This document shows, piece after piece, positions 37,105 through 50,831 of a DNA stretch of 64,000 bases. Each line of letters begins with the position of its first letter. Positions within the stretch are counted from its first letter, which is position 1. Made by a program: the position numbers and the translations under genes. Under the pieces are notes generated by a model. The model had not been told where the DNA came from. It was given only the letters and a program-made list of their open reading frames with translations, and made no database searches. This stretch comes from Rutpela maculata (lineage: Eukaryota; Arthropoda; Insecta; Coleoptera; Cerambycidae). Location of the stretch: assembly GCA_936432065.2 (NCBI GenBank), contig OW386287.2, forward strand, positions 1,612,001 through 1,676,000, in the 5' to 3' direction.

Positions 37105-37983
37105 ACAGGGTGTTTCAGCTAAAAGTCCCCGGGTCATTATCTCGTAAAATAATAAAGATACTTAAAATTTGTAAAGCGCGGATAATTGGCACCAAGAAAG
37201 GTCTTAAGTAACTGCAGTTAGAATTGTTCCTTCGCAGTGCACAGAGATGGCGCTGTGGTGAAAAATTATTTTTCGATGGCTGGAACCTTGAAATATGATT
37301 AATGAATAAATGGTGAATAATTTTGACTATGTAAAAATTTTTGTAAATATCAGCCGTTTTGGAGCTACATGAATTTTTGTCTCCTTTTTTTGTCTCTGTA
37401 AATTTTGAAAACTTCTGTAACCTTTCTATTTATCATTTTAGAACACCAATTATTTAGAACTTTTATCTTATTATATTCCATACTGCTTATATTATTACCA
37501 ATTTTGAAAATTTTTACTAATTTCAAATTTTAAAAATTAGTTTTCATTTGAAAAATTCTGAAAATGATAAAAATTTTCAAAATATGTAATAATATAAGAA
37601 GTATGGAATATAATGAGATAAAAGTTCTAAATAATTGGTGTTCTAAAATGATAAACAGAAAAGTTACAGAAGTTTTCAAAATTTATAGAAACAAAAAAAT
37701 GGACAAAAAAATTCATGTAGCTCCAAAACGGCTGGTATTTACAAAATTTTTTACATAGTCAAAATTATTCACAATTTATTCATTAATCATATGAATCGTG
37801 TTTCAAGGTTCCAGCCATTGAAAAATAATTTCTCACCGCAGCGCCATCTCTGTGCACTGCTAAGGAACAATTCTAACTGCAGTTATTTAAGATCTTTTTT
37901 GGTGTCAATTATCCGCGCTTTACAAATTCTAAGTATCTTTATAAGAGATAATGACCCGGGGATTTTTAGCTGAAACACCCTGT
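37105..37983. mobile_element. 879-bp nearly complete palindrome, nested
   Basis: Ends ACAGGGTGTTTCAGCTAAAA and its complement. The arms meet near 37545, and pairing runs almost end to end, including ATCCGCGCTTTACAAAT, AACTGCAGTTA and CAGAGATGGCGCTG on one arm or the other. A TA dinucleotide lies just outside each end (37102-37103, 37985-37986), consistent with a TA target site. The frames at 37564-37758 and 37791-37973 are palindrome by-products. Confidence 0.88.
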
Positions 37984-38226
37984 ATATGTCATTGAAATTT
38001 TCCATTTTATTTAAAATAAAATGAATTTAGTTACCAACAAATATCTTGACAGAACTAATGTAACTATTGCTTACTTCAAATGACGTAGGTACTTTGGTTT
38101 TCCACGGCTAATTTGATAAAAAATAAATTAGACAAAAAAAAATAAGCAAAATGTTGTTTTATATACAATTAAAAAGCTTTTTTATCGTCTTTCAGATGGT
38201 GTAAAAATATACGGGATGTTCCATTT

Positions 38227-38250
38227 AAAAAAAAAAAAAAAAAAAAAAAC
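38227..38250. repeat. 24-nt poly(A) run
   Basis: An uninterrupted run of 24 A in the right arm of the 36796-38393 element. There is no such run at the matching place of the left arm, so it is an expansion or an assembly-sensitive site. Confidence 0.9.
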
Positions 38251-38393
38251 TTCATATATCCAAAATGCAACTTTCAATTGTTTTCTGAAATGACATGAGT
38301 AATTTTTTATAACTTTTATGTTTATACTCTTTTACGTAACTCGAAAAATAACGAAGTTAAATGGGGTTCTAACGTTTGCGCGACCACCCTGTA

Positions 38394-39489
38394 CCTGCAT
38401 ATTATGATCGACGTTGAACGAATTATCATTTAAACTAGTACTCTAGCGGCAACAAAGATATTTTTAGCGCGATTTGCGGCGCTGATCGTCGGAAGACATG
38501 TGCTTCGCATATAAACTACCAATCTTACCTAGCTACGCCTAAAACGGACGGGCACTACAGATAAAAAAAATGCATTAAAAGTTAACATCAAGTTTTAGTT
38601 CATTGTTAATGGGGCACATTCTGTGTTAGAGCACATTGTAACTTGTTAAGTTAGACGAGTCATGTAAGCTGCGCTACATCATTCAAGTGAAAAAAAAGTT
38701 GGCCTAGCGATGTAGTGCAGCGTACACGATGTTAAACAACGTGAATACCTGTCCTTGTTCGTCAGTGTAGATCACAAAGGGGGCGTTCGGGGGCGCACCA
38801 TTGTCTATGGCGACATGCAGTATTGTGCAGCAAGCGTCATCGCAGCCAAAGAGCAATGCGACAACATTACGTTACAGCCAGTACGATATACCCACCATAC
38901 ACCAGAGACATTAAAAGTGAATGTTAGGCAGCGTGTATTATTTCGAGTGTAAGTATAGGTACATTAATGCGTCAAGTGGTGTTTGACAAACGCAAATTAG
39001 GATATGGAGACCAGACGGGTCGGTTATTGGGGGTGTAGTAGCATGTTGACGTGTTTCAGTGTTATGAAGAGGTGTTGGTGGGTCCCCAAAACCACGGCAA
39101 CAGAGCACACACGACGGGTGTGCCAAAAATAACATAACAACATCACAATCAATCCATTTCAGCAGTCAGAAATTGGTTGCAAATAAAAGTTTAATGAGAA
39201 ATTAGGTTAGATAACAGATGTAGGAAAACCATAAGAACGTATGCATGAAACAGAAAAGCAAAGTAAAGTTAATTAGACAAGGGGATCACCACGGCGAAGT
39301 AATAATTTGAGTTCGGATGTTCGAAAAGTGTTCTTTGAAAAAAAAAAGATTGTTGGAAATTTTAGATAGTCTTCTGGAAGTTTATAGATTTTTGTGTGAC
39401 CTACCTCGCCAAATTCAGTTTTCTTTATCTAACAAATTGAGAAGCCATAAAAAATTTAAATTTCCCTAATTTCAAAGTTTTTCTTAAAA
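38394..39489 (-). other. Intron segment of higher GC, no gene recognised
   Basis: A stretch around 38440-39150 is less AT-rich than its surroundings, and frames on both strands (38755-38952, 38938-39135) stay open. Neither shows a known domain or good splice sites. It could be regulatory DNA or an old transposon body. Confidence 0.35.
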
Positions 39490-40180
39490 GGAACTTATGT
39501 ATAAAGTAGTTTCAGTGAAATATCATAAAACTGGAGTATGTTGTATTTCAAACCATGCTGATTAAAAGTCTCAATGGGCCCAACCCCCTAAAGTCAAGAG
39601 TTTCCAAGATATTTAAGTATAAAGTTTGAAAAATGCAGCTGGCAAGGACTGTACGTTTCCATCAAGTATACAGGGCACGTAAAGAAAATTCAGGTGGTGA
39701 TTACATGGCCAATTTCAAGCATAAAAGTTCCAGTGAAGGTATGCTCTAAAATGTTTCGTGAGGAAGCTGTATAAATAAAACTCTATAAAAATAAAGAAAG
39801 TAGGCTTTTCATAACAATGACATAATTATTTGAAACAGTCAAAATACATTCTAGTGAATTATTATTTTTAGATAAAAGTTAGATCTAGTTGTTGGGACAT
39901 TATCTGAAAATCGCCTTTTGGACGCCATCTTTTTTGGAACTGCTAACGCTTCCTTACGAAGCATTTTAGAGCATACCTTCATTAGAACTTTTATGCTTGA
40001 AAGTGGCCATATAATCACCTCCTGAATTTTCTTACCTACCCTGTATACTTGGTGGAAACGTACTGCCTTGCCAGCTGCATTTTTAAAATTTTGCACTTAA
40101 ATATCTTGGAAATTCTTGACTTTGATTCTTGACATACTCTAGTTTTATGACATTTGACTGAAATCACTTTTTACATAGGT
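39490..40180. mobile_element. 690-bp foldback element
   Basis: Left arm about 39490-39775, right arm about 39945-40180. Shared segments include CATAAAACTGGAGTATG (one mismatch), CAGCTGGCAAGG, AAAATTCAGGNGGTGATTA and GCATAAAAGTTC followed by GGTATGCTCTAAAATG. The minus frame 39851-40096 is arm sequence. The left arm has about 40 bp not matched on the right (near 39550-39590). Confidence 0.8.
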
Positions 40181-43100
40181 TCAGATACGGGGTCCTTTTG
40201 CCATTTCTTAAACATATGTCGTTATAGCTCCAGAACTATTAAAGATTATGATTTGGTTCACACTAACTCAGTATTTGGGCCTCCAGCACTATCAACAAAA
40301 TTAACAAGATGTAAGTTTTTATGGTAAAAAAAAAATATTTCGAAGCTATCCAATAATTTTTTACCCTGTGTGGAACTATTTTAGTAATTATTTAAAATAC
40401 AATGTTGCAATATTGAACAAAAATGTAGTTGGTGTTGTAACAAAGTTTTTTGACTCTGGTGTTTTTTTGATAAGAGCTTAAAACACGTTTATTTTGCAAA
40501 TACTTGAAAACTACGAATTTTATGAAAGTGTAAAATACCCAAATTGAGGCTTGTGAAATTAATTTTGAATTTGACACAAATCCAGTCCAACTTGGTAAAA
40601 AATTGGCCGAGACATGTTTTTTTAAGGTTTAGTGTTTTTTCACCCCTTTCAACGTGTGTTTTTTGTGATTAACTCAAAAACTAACTCTTTACAAAAAAAA
40701 TGTGCATTACAATGTTGAACGATAATTCGTTTCCCCACAGTCTGGCTCTTCGTACAGCCCTCCACCATAAAAATTGGCTAAGTTAACAGCTTTTCTTTTT
40801 TTTCAGAAAGAAACGTGTTCTTAAAAACAATCATCTTTAATCTAACAAAATATTACAAATTTCTATTGTGGAATAAGATTCATTCAATTTCTTCAAATGG
40901 ATCAGTAGCGTATATTTAATTTAATTACAGTGTCTTTTATAGTCGCTTGAGGCTGATAAAAATTATGGAAAAAAAAATAAAATTTTACAATTATGAAAAA
41001 AAAAATTAAATTAAGACGTTTAAAAAAAAATCATGTAGGTAATTTTCTTTAAGTACACTATTACAGCTAAACAATCACAAAAGAAATTTTTTACCATTTA
41101 GTTTTTTCGCTATATGTGTTTGAAAATCACTTTTTGGAAAAATGTAGCTTACTTTGCAATATTTCAAAGATTTTGAAATGAAAATAAATGTTGAATTTCA
41201 TTTGTGTTCAATATTTTTTTCACCTTTTTCTTTAAATTATATTTTTATAACGTTTTTTTTAATTGAAAATACAATTCAAATTTATTAGTAAACCCTCATA
41301 TTATAATATTTTAACTTTATTAAATGAATATTTATAATTTACTACAACTTTTTTCTCAATTTATTGAATATTGATTTTGGTCTTAAGTTCAGCCATTTTG
41401 GATACATTATCTTGTAATACTGAATTCTGATTCGCTCAAGTTTTGCAGTAAGCGCTAATTTTCATATTGGACCCAAATGTAGGGGATCGCTTTTAAATAA
41501 CTGCAAGATTAATATTTACCACTTTAATAAAAATCATCCTGGGCTTACATCTTGTTAATTTTATCGCTACCCGCTATTGACCTAAATATCGAGGTAATAT
41601 TGAGAAAAAAAACAAACCATTACCTTTACCAATTGTACATGGATGTTTAAAATTTGAAAAAAAAGTTATTTTTTTGATTCGCAATTTGTTAGCTGAAAAA
41701 ATCAACTATAACGAGATCAGCCATTCAAAAAACTATAAGCTTCCAAGAGACTATCTAACATATCAATCATTTTTTTTTTCAGTGAGCGCTTGTCGACCAT
41801 CTTAACCTTAGCTGTAATGTACCCAGAAGTGAAAGAATCCAAAATACGAAATACATCGCGATTCAATCTGGCTTCAAATTATGTTACTAATTTTTTTTAC
41901 TCTGTCCTGAGGGGAAAGGCTGACAGTATTTACCGCCACTAAATGATAAAGCTTATTGCGTCTGAAGTAAACATTTCCTTCTAGGCACATTACATTTTTA
42001 ATTAAATCAAATTCGAAATGAACAAATACAAAAAGTCACTTAATTAGTCACATTGTAGATATACCAGGTATTAGTACTGATTAATATAAAATTACAAATA
42101 AATTAGTAGAAAGATATTTTCTATATTAGTTTGCAATTCAACACCCTGAAAAAACAATCATAAATCGTTAATCTGTAAGTAAAAAAAATAACTTGTCTCT
42201 GTTAAACAACGCTTGAGGTCGCAGGCTTTAATAATTTTTCGATTATACTTCGTGAACAATGCGGTAAATGGAGATAAACGTTCTAAATTACTAAAAGAAA
42301 CTTCAATATCATTTATAAATCTAATATTTCAATAAAGATATTAACACTATACTGTTCCAAGTGATTACTACTGTTACCTTCCCAAATAGCCATTAAAGTT
42401 TAAAATTTCTAGTGAGCAGTTGCAGAAATTACAGAAATGCATCGTTACTATTTAAAACCTCATATCCAAATAAGTGTATTCATACTTTTAGAAAATTTAA
42501 GAATTTACGTAATTTTAAAGATTTGAAATTTTTTCCCCAGATAAAAAATTAAGTAGTATTTTTAGCAAATTTTAAATATGTATCAGAGATAATATACTTG
42601 ATAAAGAAAAGTCGAACAAAGAATGATTAACACAGTCGCATTTCGGGTAAGAATTTCAATCTAAGCTTTATCCTAGAATTTTTTAATAACAAAAAGTGAA
42701 CAAGGTGTGCGTTTCCAGGTATTTCAAATTACCTTTTTCTACGACTGCCTTCGAAAACGGCAAATAACGCACAGTAACAGTGACTCGCAATTGTTTTTTC
42801 TTCACACGATGTGTGCAAAAATCCAAAAACACAGTACTGTTATGTTTTTCGCACAGTCCTGTCGAAAACAGAACTGACATCTTTTATTTGTATTTTTTTT
42901 TAAATAAGCTAGCCTAATCAGGTTCATAGCAACCCACTTATTTAACAACTAAATACCACTTTTGAAGTCTTCAAACCACATCACTTTTAAAGAAGTTTAT
43001 TAAATCTGTTTACTTATGAAATTGTTTGTTTTCCTTACAGTCGTAGAAAAAATATTGTAGCACAGCACGTTTGAAAACATCTTTTCACACTCATTCGATT

Positions 43101-43919
43101 TGTGGAACTCGCCTTCGGCTCATTCCACCAAAACTGTCTCACTCGTGTGAAAAGATTCGTTTTCGAAACTTGTTGTTTAAAATACTAGTCTGCTGTATTA
43201 GTAACTTTGAAAATTGTAAAAATTCCCTTTTAAACAGACTTCTTGTAATGTTCGCCCTCTTGCAAATACATTTGTTTTGTTTTTCTCGCTAGTAATTTCT
43301 TTAACACAACTTTCACTGATTCCGATTTGATTCTAATGACGGTTTGTCTCGCAATTTTAATAGTCAGTTATAATTCGTGATTTATTAATTAAAAACCTTT
43401 TCAAAAATCAACAAATTACTTCATATACTTAATAAGGAAACTTCTGATTAACTGGTAATTATCGCCAAGTGCAAATATGTAATATACGGGATCTACTGAA
43501 TTGAATTACGCGACTCTTGCATAAATTATCTTATAATAGGTAGTTCCTTATAAAGAGATGTTATTTGTACCCAGCTGATGTCGGTGAATTATACCGATCT
43601 TTTAGACATTCCATTTATCATTAGAGTGACTAACGGGAAATTTTATTTGATGTTAGTAGGGCTACCTTTATTAGGAACATAGGTATAAGTAGTGTTGCTT
43701 CGTCACTTTTTCTTTCAGTTGCAATTAGTTTAGAAAGATAATCACTATACGTGGGAACAAATTCCTACTTAGTTTCTTCAAAGGCTTACAATTTTGATCC
43801 TTTGAATTAACATCCATTCCGATTTTTGGAAAATTAAATAATTTAACATTTTTTTTTAAATTTTGGTCATCCGTAGAAAATATACGATATTACCACCAAA
43901 ATTCGGATTTGTACACTAG
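40181..43919 (-). other. Intron segment with weak inverted repeats
   Basis: AAAATTAACAAGATGTAAG at 40297-40315 is repeated inverted near 41546-41564, with looser matching for about 70 bp outside, suggesting an eroded foldback of about 1.35 kb. Near 43078-43155 a TTTTCACACTCATTCG / CTCGTGTGAAAAG pair encloses a GC-rich stretch with GAACTCGCCTTCGGCTCATT. The frames at 42683-42880 and 43071-43292 show no recognisable product. Confidence 0.4.
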
Positions 43920-44957
43920 TTCATAAGTTCAAAGCCGTGTTAATTCTTGATAAAGTTCGTAAAAATATGTGAGGGCTCATTGGATTCGGAATAACAAATT
44001 TTAAGAATAAAACTTTTTCTTCATAATTTGTTTAAATAATGAAAAAAAAAATGATTATAGGCAATTAAAATTTTTTTTTAAGATATTAGAATATTTTATA
44101 TCAAAATGGCAAAAAAAAATTCAAAAATACGTAATTTATCTATTTGTTTATAACATTTGTTTAAACAAATAGCAATGAAATTTAAAGTTTATGCAATCTT
44201 ATAGTACTTTTGAATATAAAAACAGTAATAATAATTAAAATTAATGAAAAAAAAATCCCAAGCTTTCATTTTTCAGTTTTTTGTTCGGTTAAATAATTAA
44301 TAACTAATAGATTATAACAATTAAAAACATCGCAATGTCATAATCCCATAAAGTTATAGTTGACATAAGGTCTCCATGAAGCGAAATACTTTTAGTGGCT
44401 TTTGTTTAACAATTATCCGACTTGAAATATAAACGCAAACTAAAAAAATTTATTAATTAACAATATTTTATGGAAAATCGGTGAAAACATTTTTTACAAC
44501 GGAATATTGTTCCTTTAAGTGTCTCAATAATACCATATTTTTTTTAAATTTTTAAATTAATATTTAATAACATAAAAAAATATTTTTACTTATTACGGCC
44601 GATTTCAGAGCATCCTAACGGCTTAGTGTTCATCGCGCGGAGCTCCATTTTCAACATTAAATTAAAATTGTTAATAATAGAGATAGAGTTTCGGGAGTTC
44701 GGACTTTTTTGTTGGAAATTTCTTCCCCTTTAAGAATCTGCCTTTAAAATTTCTTAAATATTAATAGTTTTCGAGTTATTTGCTAAAAACGAAACTCGTT
44801 ATTTTTTCAATCTTCATTTGTTTATAACTTTTGCAATTGTTTATGTGCGGATTTTAAACTTTTGCACATTTTTCTAGACGTCATTCCGAATTCAATGAGC
44901 CCTCGCTCATATTTTTACGAGCTTTATCAAGAATTAACACGGCTTTGAACTTGTGAT
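43920..44957. mobile_element. 1.04-kb foldback element
   Basis: Left arm 43920-44015 and right arm 44865-44957 pair strongly: AAGTTCAAAGCCGTGTTAAT followed by TCTTGATAAAG and GAGGGCTCATTG are shared with few differences. The core is very AT-rich, with several poly(A)/poly(T) runs, and is non-coding. Confidence 0.8.
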
Positions 44958-47900
44958 CTTGTCTATTGGACATTTGATATGACTAAAAAATGACTATTAT
45001 TGCAAAAAAATGCCACATATGTTTGTCTTTTCGCCCTCTTGATCACAATAGGTAGGCATCTGGCATTTTTTAAACTTATTTCGAAAACTTGAATATACGA
45101 GAAAAATGCAAAGGATTGAAGTTTCAGAAAGTGAAGTTTTCTTTTGATTGTGTAAGTATGTAAAAAATTTCGAAATAATTGGAACCACTTTAGGCGCTAA
45201 GACCAAAAGAAATTCTAAGGCAGCAAAATTGCATATACCTTCATAACTTCTATACTGCCAAAAATCGATTCAACCAATAATTATTGAGATATTGAGCTGG
45301 TTCCATGTTAAGTGAGATACAGTATATAATTACAATGTGCATAACGCTTTTAATATTTACTGTGCAAATTTTGACATTCCTTTATAAATCACAAAATGTT
45401 CAAATTCCGTATTAAAATGTTATGCTTACATTTCAGTACTATTTGAACCATCTTTTTGACACCACAGTATAAAATATGTATTAGACAGATATAAAGAAAG
45501 CCCACACTAGCAATTGTGATATATATCGTAACGGAGCGTCTGAAAAATGAATTATGAATGATGAAATTACCTGAAAAGATTTTTTTACGATGTGCCTATC
45601 TATAATCGTTTCAATACATTTTTAATGGAATTTGGAATATATTTATATATTTACATAATTAACTATAACTAATATTCATTGGATACAGAGCAAATCAGAA
45701 TTTTTGTGTCTGAAAACATGCTCGCATTACAAAACAGTATCTGTACCAAACAACATAAAGCCTGCGACCGTTATAGCGCTATTTTGAACAGCAAAATCTC
45801 TGCAACTTCATTAAAACGTGTGACTTTTTGTAAGAGCTGATCATATTAGTGTACCAACGAACGGAGGGGATGGAGTTGTGAAAAATTAGTGGTCATGTAA
45901 ATAGCAGTTTAAAAAATGAAAAAAATAAGAAAAATAAAATATACCTGTTACTTACAAATTAGGTGGTAAATAAAGTAGGTTTTAAGCAAAAAAGCAATAT
46001 TACTATAAAAAATTAAAAATGATTAAAAAAAGCTGTTACGTGTAGAACAAATCTGCGATGCTACAATTAGTCTATGCGGCTGGATTCTGCAAACATAACA
46101 TATTAAATATGGCGTTGTAAACAATATATAAAACAAATAATTTCATGTAATGTTAAGATAATTCATATAATATATATGATTCCAATTACCTACATATTAC
46201 ATTTTTACTTACTACAAAGCTACAAATAGGTTTAGCAAATAAGAAAATGTAGAAAACATTCGAAATATACAAAGCTTCTAATAGTTCACTCATTGCAAAA
46301 CACTACGGTAGATTTAAAACACATTTTTATAATCACTTATGTTAGTCATCCTTTTTTTAAGCTATCATAAATTTTCTCAATTTTAATAGCTTTGTGCAAT
46401 GTGCATTGAAATATGTATAGTAGAAGGGTGCACAATAGGACAGTTAAAAAAACACCATAAGACGTTTGAACTTTTTAGCTCAGCAGGATGTTGCACATTA
46501 CACAAGCATCAAATTTGCTGTTTTAATTTCTTCAGGTACACCAAGCCTAGTCTTTTGTCTTTCTAATGATACCATATCTTTTTGTACAGGAGGTAGAAAG
46601 GACTCTTGCCTCCCACGGATCACTTTTTGTGTTTTTATTGAGAAAACCTGCATTACTTTTACGCCACTTCACCACAAAATAAAGATGCCAAATAACAGAG
46701 CGACAATAATTTATCTGAAAACACAACATTTCCAAATAAATCATTTTCATTACTACCAAAGACCTGCTCAGTCTGAAATTTTGCGGGTCAAAACGGGCCA
46801 AAACAGTCGATGTCATATTTAGATTATGATTTTTCCATCAGTCTACAATTTATTTAGTACCAGAGCTCCCAGGTATATATACAAAAGCTGTTAGAAATTG
46901 TTACAGGAGATAATGATCCAAGACCTGGGCTCTTCGATTGTGACTTTATAAATTAAATAAAAGAAAAACAAATCACGCGACACAAATGTTACGATAGTAC
47001 ACATATACAGTTGATTAAATTATTTTATAATGCTGTTGACGAATCATACAAAAATGAAACCCAACTACAATAATGCCCATACTAATCGAAGACCCAGCCT
47101 TGAAATAAAATCATCGATCGGTGAGTGACAATTTTGAATTTAGTGCCCTCAAAATATGGTCTCAATTATTTAACATCAATAACATTTACCAACGATTCTT
47201 TTTCCAGTACATAAAATAGATTTGTTTGATTTGATTATTGTACGTTTGCCGAAGACAATATAATCAGAACAATTTTCTAAAAAAACTGCTGCTTTCGAAA
47301 AATTGTGCATCTAGATATAATGTATATTTTTAACCCTGAAGAATTTCAAACCTTTGCTGAACCACGACATTCACCAAAACATTTCAGCGTTCACTACACT
47401 CGACAGGAGTTTCTATAACCAAGATGGCATCGTTTTAATCATCTCTATGATGCCAAGTTGCTTGACGAAACGCCTGTCCAGTGTAGCAGTCAGTATTTTA
47501 GTGATAGTAGTGTTTTATTCTTTAAGTTAACTATCCATACTATGAAATCATAAATGATATGGTGCTTTTGGTGAACTAAGTGTCTATTTAATCTCTCTTC
47601 GTGTTATTGTGACAAAAGGAAATCTTGAAATTTTAATTAATTTTCTGAAAGAGCTTTATATAAATTGTGAGCTTCGAATACTACTTACCTGTCAAAGAAA
47701 TTTGAAGATGTATATTAATTTAAATATATGTCGAGAATCGTCTACTAATTTTGATAATGGAATTCGATACGTGGCGGAGAGAACATCACCGTCGTTTCTT
47801 ATTTGTTATCTTTATTTAGTGGTGTGTGTTTGAAGCAAGTGTTAGTTAAATGATAAGCAATGATGTAAGGGGTAACTTGTCAACATACAAAAACACAAAA

Positions 47901-50831
47901 AATAAAATGTGGGGCAAGCAGGGGAGAGTTTACAGCCTGTACAGTATTCCTTGTATATAGTAAAAAAGCCAGTTGAGGAGCACTTGTATAAGGCACGTGA
48001 ATATAGGGGTATCGAAATAAATATATTGGATATTGGAAGTAATCAAAATAATAAGCAATGATTAATAAAACAAATATCATGCATTTTCAAGCATTATTAT
48101 TACAAATAGTAGCGGTGATAATACATACACCTCAGGATTAGAACAGTACAGTACACATTAAATCATATAAATTATGGAAAAGGTTTTTAACACTAATATG
48201 GCGAACGTGACCCACACCTCAGCAAAGCGTGATCAGCAGCCTAAAGGCACTACGTTATTGTAAGTCAAGATCAAGGTGGCTGGCAGCTGATTACGCACAG
48301 CCGCGCAGTACTGAGAGGGCACAGCGCCCTCTCCAGTACTGGGCAACTTGGCCATTAACCAAAACTACTATAGCAAAATAATTGAGCCTGTAATCTATCT
48401 AACCTGTCTGGTACATAGTAATCCTACTTAAAAATGCAAATTCTTTCTTTATACATTACGTATGTAAGACTTAATTCCAATAGACATATACTTAAAATTT
48501 AAATATTATACATGCATCACAATAACGTGTACTCGGTCAAAGTACAGGTGAAGTTTCTTTTAAATGCTAGTAGTAAGACACATCTCTCTTAGCAATTATA
48601 TATATAACATTAATAATACATCACAATACTATGTCTAAGTCTATCCTATATTTTACAATAAAAGGTAATAATACTACCTTGAACACAGGACAAATATTTA
48701 GCTTCGAACTTTAACGTGTCAAACACTTCGTTGTTTTCTCAAAAACAAATTCAAAAAATATAACATTATGGGCTTCAAAAGATCATTAGTAGAATTCCAT
48801 TCATCAGTGGATTCTGAACTCACTACATATCACTAATTTTATTTTTTTAAAGATGTATATACACCACTTGACTAGAGATCTAAAGAATATGCATTTTCAA
48901 AAATAAACATCTTCACTACTACTGTCAACGCAGAATTTAGCGGTTTTTGGTGGTAGCTTTGGAAGTCTACTAAAATTGCACTAATACAAGCCTAAATATT
49001 TGCTCTACATACAAGATAAAAACTACATTGGATGAAAGAGATGACACGCAGAACATAAAAAGATTCTACAATAATTGTGCTTCGAGATCAAACCCAGGAA
49101 GACAAAAATAACAACCGCCTTTGAGGCAACTGCATGATCATCAACTTATATATCACTAATAAAATCGTAATTAACATTTTCCAGGAACAAAAAGTCTAGT
49201 AGTATACAAAGGTAAGTTATAAGTTTTAGCAGGGCACCTCGACACATAACTCGAAACGTCGAAATTATGCGTCGACTGGCCGGAGAAATCCTAACCCAAA
49301 AAGAAAACAGAAATCAACAAGTAATCGTTTTAAAACGGACATGCAGAACATGTATAAAGTAAGCCCCATGCAAAATTGGAACTAATACACAAACATAGAT
49401 CATAATATAATGAGTTGTCTCTGATGGCAAAGTCTGTACATATGATTCCAAGCAAGGGCTATGTGGGCCAGTTACACAAAGCGAAAAAATCGTAGCAACA
49501 AGGGAAAAAATTATATATAGCATTTTTCCCCTCGAAGTGGTAGTGTCGGAGGTAATCTAATACAATTTGAGTGTTCTTTCATAAATCAAATATTATCAGT
49601 GAAGGACTATTTTCTTTTAATCACAGCGCATCCTAGTTATATTTTATATTTACGTAAAGATATAAGGTCTGTAGAGTACAAATTTGCATATGTGTATTTT
49701 TGACCCAATTTCCACTGTCGTAAAGTTATAAACAGCCCAGCTCGGGTCGTCATCAAGAGATAGTTAGTAAAACTGGTGTTTGAAGAGAATTAGAAAACAA
49801 TTCTTTTTCAGTGTATAAAGTGACTATAACTTGTCTTCAATGATGTTTCCAAATCACCTACTGGTACTTGTAGCATAACGTAAACATGTGCGAAAGTATC
49901 GTTAATCATTCAAAATGTCTCGATCTGTTTCCTCCAAACGCACAGTGATTAGCCGTGTAAAAAGAGTTTTATAAAAACAGAAGTCAGGCGTTAATATATT
50001 ATGTCAGAAAATGACAAAAAGTGTATAATGATAATGCCATTCAATGAAATTTCAACTTAGATTTGATAGATGCGGTGGTAGAGTGTAATATACGTGGAAA
50101 AAACTAGACAGTGTCCAATGTTTGTAGAAACTAATTCAAGATGGTAATTAGATTATATTAGTTTACCCCCAAAACTGCTACTTAATGGGAAGAAAAATGC
50201 TGTCTATAATGTGTTCTTTGTTTAAAATACCTGGCCTAATACCGCTATGCCCTTTCATAAAATTATTACCATAGCACGTGATCACGATATATCTCCAATC
50301 CATTATCTCTACGTACAAACCTTGGAAACTGGTGTCTTTTTGAGTCAGTTAACAAACTACAGACTCTGAGATGGCACTTTCTAACAAATACAACGCTTAA
50401 AGTGTCTACCATGCGTCATTAGGCTCTCAAATAGATTATATAAATACGTATAAATTGTATCATGCATAATTTCTAATAAATATAAAATTTTCCATTTTAA
50501 TGGCAAAGATACATCGTACTAATCTTATCCACCAAAATTAATAAATTCGGGTATGTATATTAAAGTGGTGTGACGGGGGGCAGGGGGTAGGGAGGATGTT
50601 ATTAGCGGTGCAAGTAGCAGGTGTGAAGGTATCACAGTATTGAGGCACTCGCTTGGTCAGGGTTCGCTCAGAGCATTGCCCAGTTTTTTTTCTAATTTAA
50701 AACCACAAATTTTTGACTAGATAATTTTTGAATAAGTCAAAATAATAAAAACAGATTACACATATACCGGTAATACATAATCACTTACTTCTCTTTACAA
50801 CAACAAGATTTAAAATTGATGTACTAGACTA
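44958..50831 (-). other. Repeat-poor block downstream of the mbl 51756 stop; possible 3'UTR and adjoining intron
   Basis: About 5.9 kb with few visible inverted repeats and some higher-GC islands (48190-48360). Frames at 45-49 kb are short and undiagnostic; the overlapping pair at 46466-46822 has no known domain. As the long-tail mbl isoform stops at 51756, part of this block, from 51755 leftwards, could be its 3'UTR, with a foldback inserted at 50832-51608. The poly(A) site was not identified. Confidence 0.35.
48306..48341. ncRNA. Compact GC-rich stem-loop
   Basis: CAGTACTG then AGAGGGC pairs across a 3-nt loop (ACA) with GCGCCCTCT then CCAGTACTG, giving about 15 paired bases with a one-base bulge. 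It lies in a higher-GC island that may be transcribed as the mbl 3'UTR. The stem is too short for a usual pre-miRNA. It could be a structured UTR motif or a tiny palindromic insertion. Calling it RNA is an inference. Confidence 0.35.

Larger units (their letters stand above)
36796..38393. mobile_element. 1.6-kb foldback element hosting a nested palindrome
   Basis: TACAGGGAGTTGCGCGAAC at 36796 pairs with GCGCGACCACCCTGTA ending at 38393. Pairing continues through TTTAACNTCGTTAT and AAATGGAACANCCNGTATA to about 37035 and 38150. The right arm has a 24-A run at 38227-38250. The middle is occupied by a second foldback at 37105-37983. The two families share ACAGGG-type ends. Confidence 0.82.

Noticed and set aside
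46466..46822. 118-codon plus-strand ORF with an overlapping 89-codon minus ORF
   Set aside because: Neither translation resembles a known protein, and the overlap suggests chance openness.
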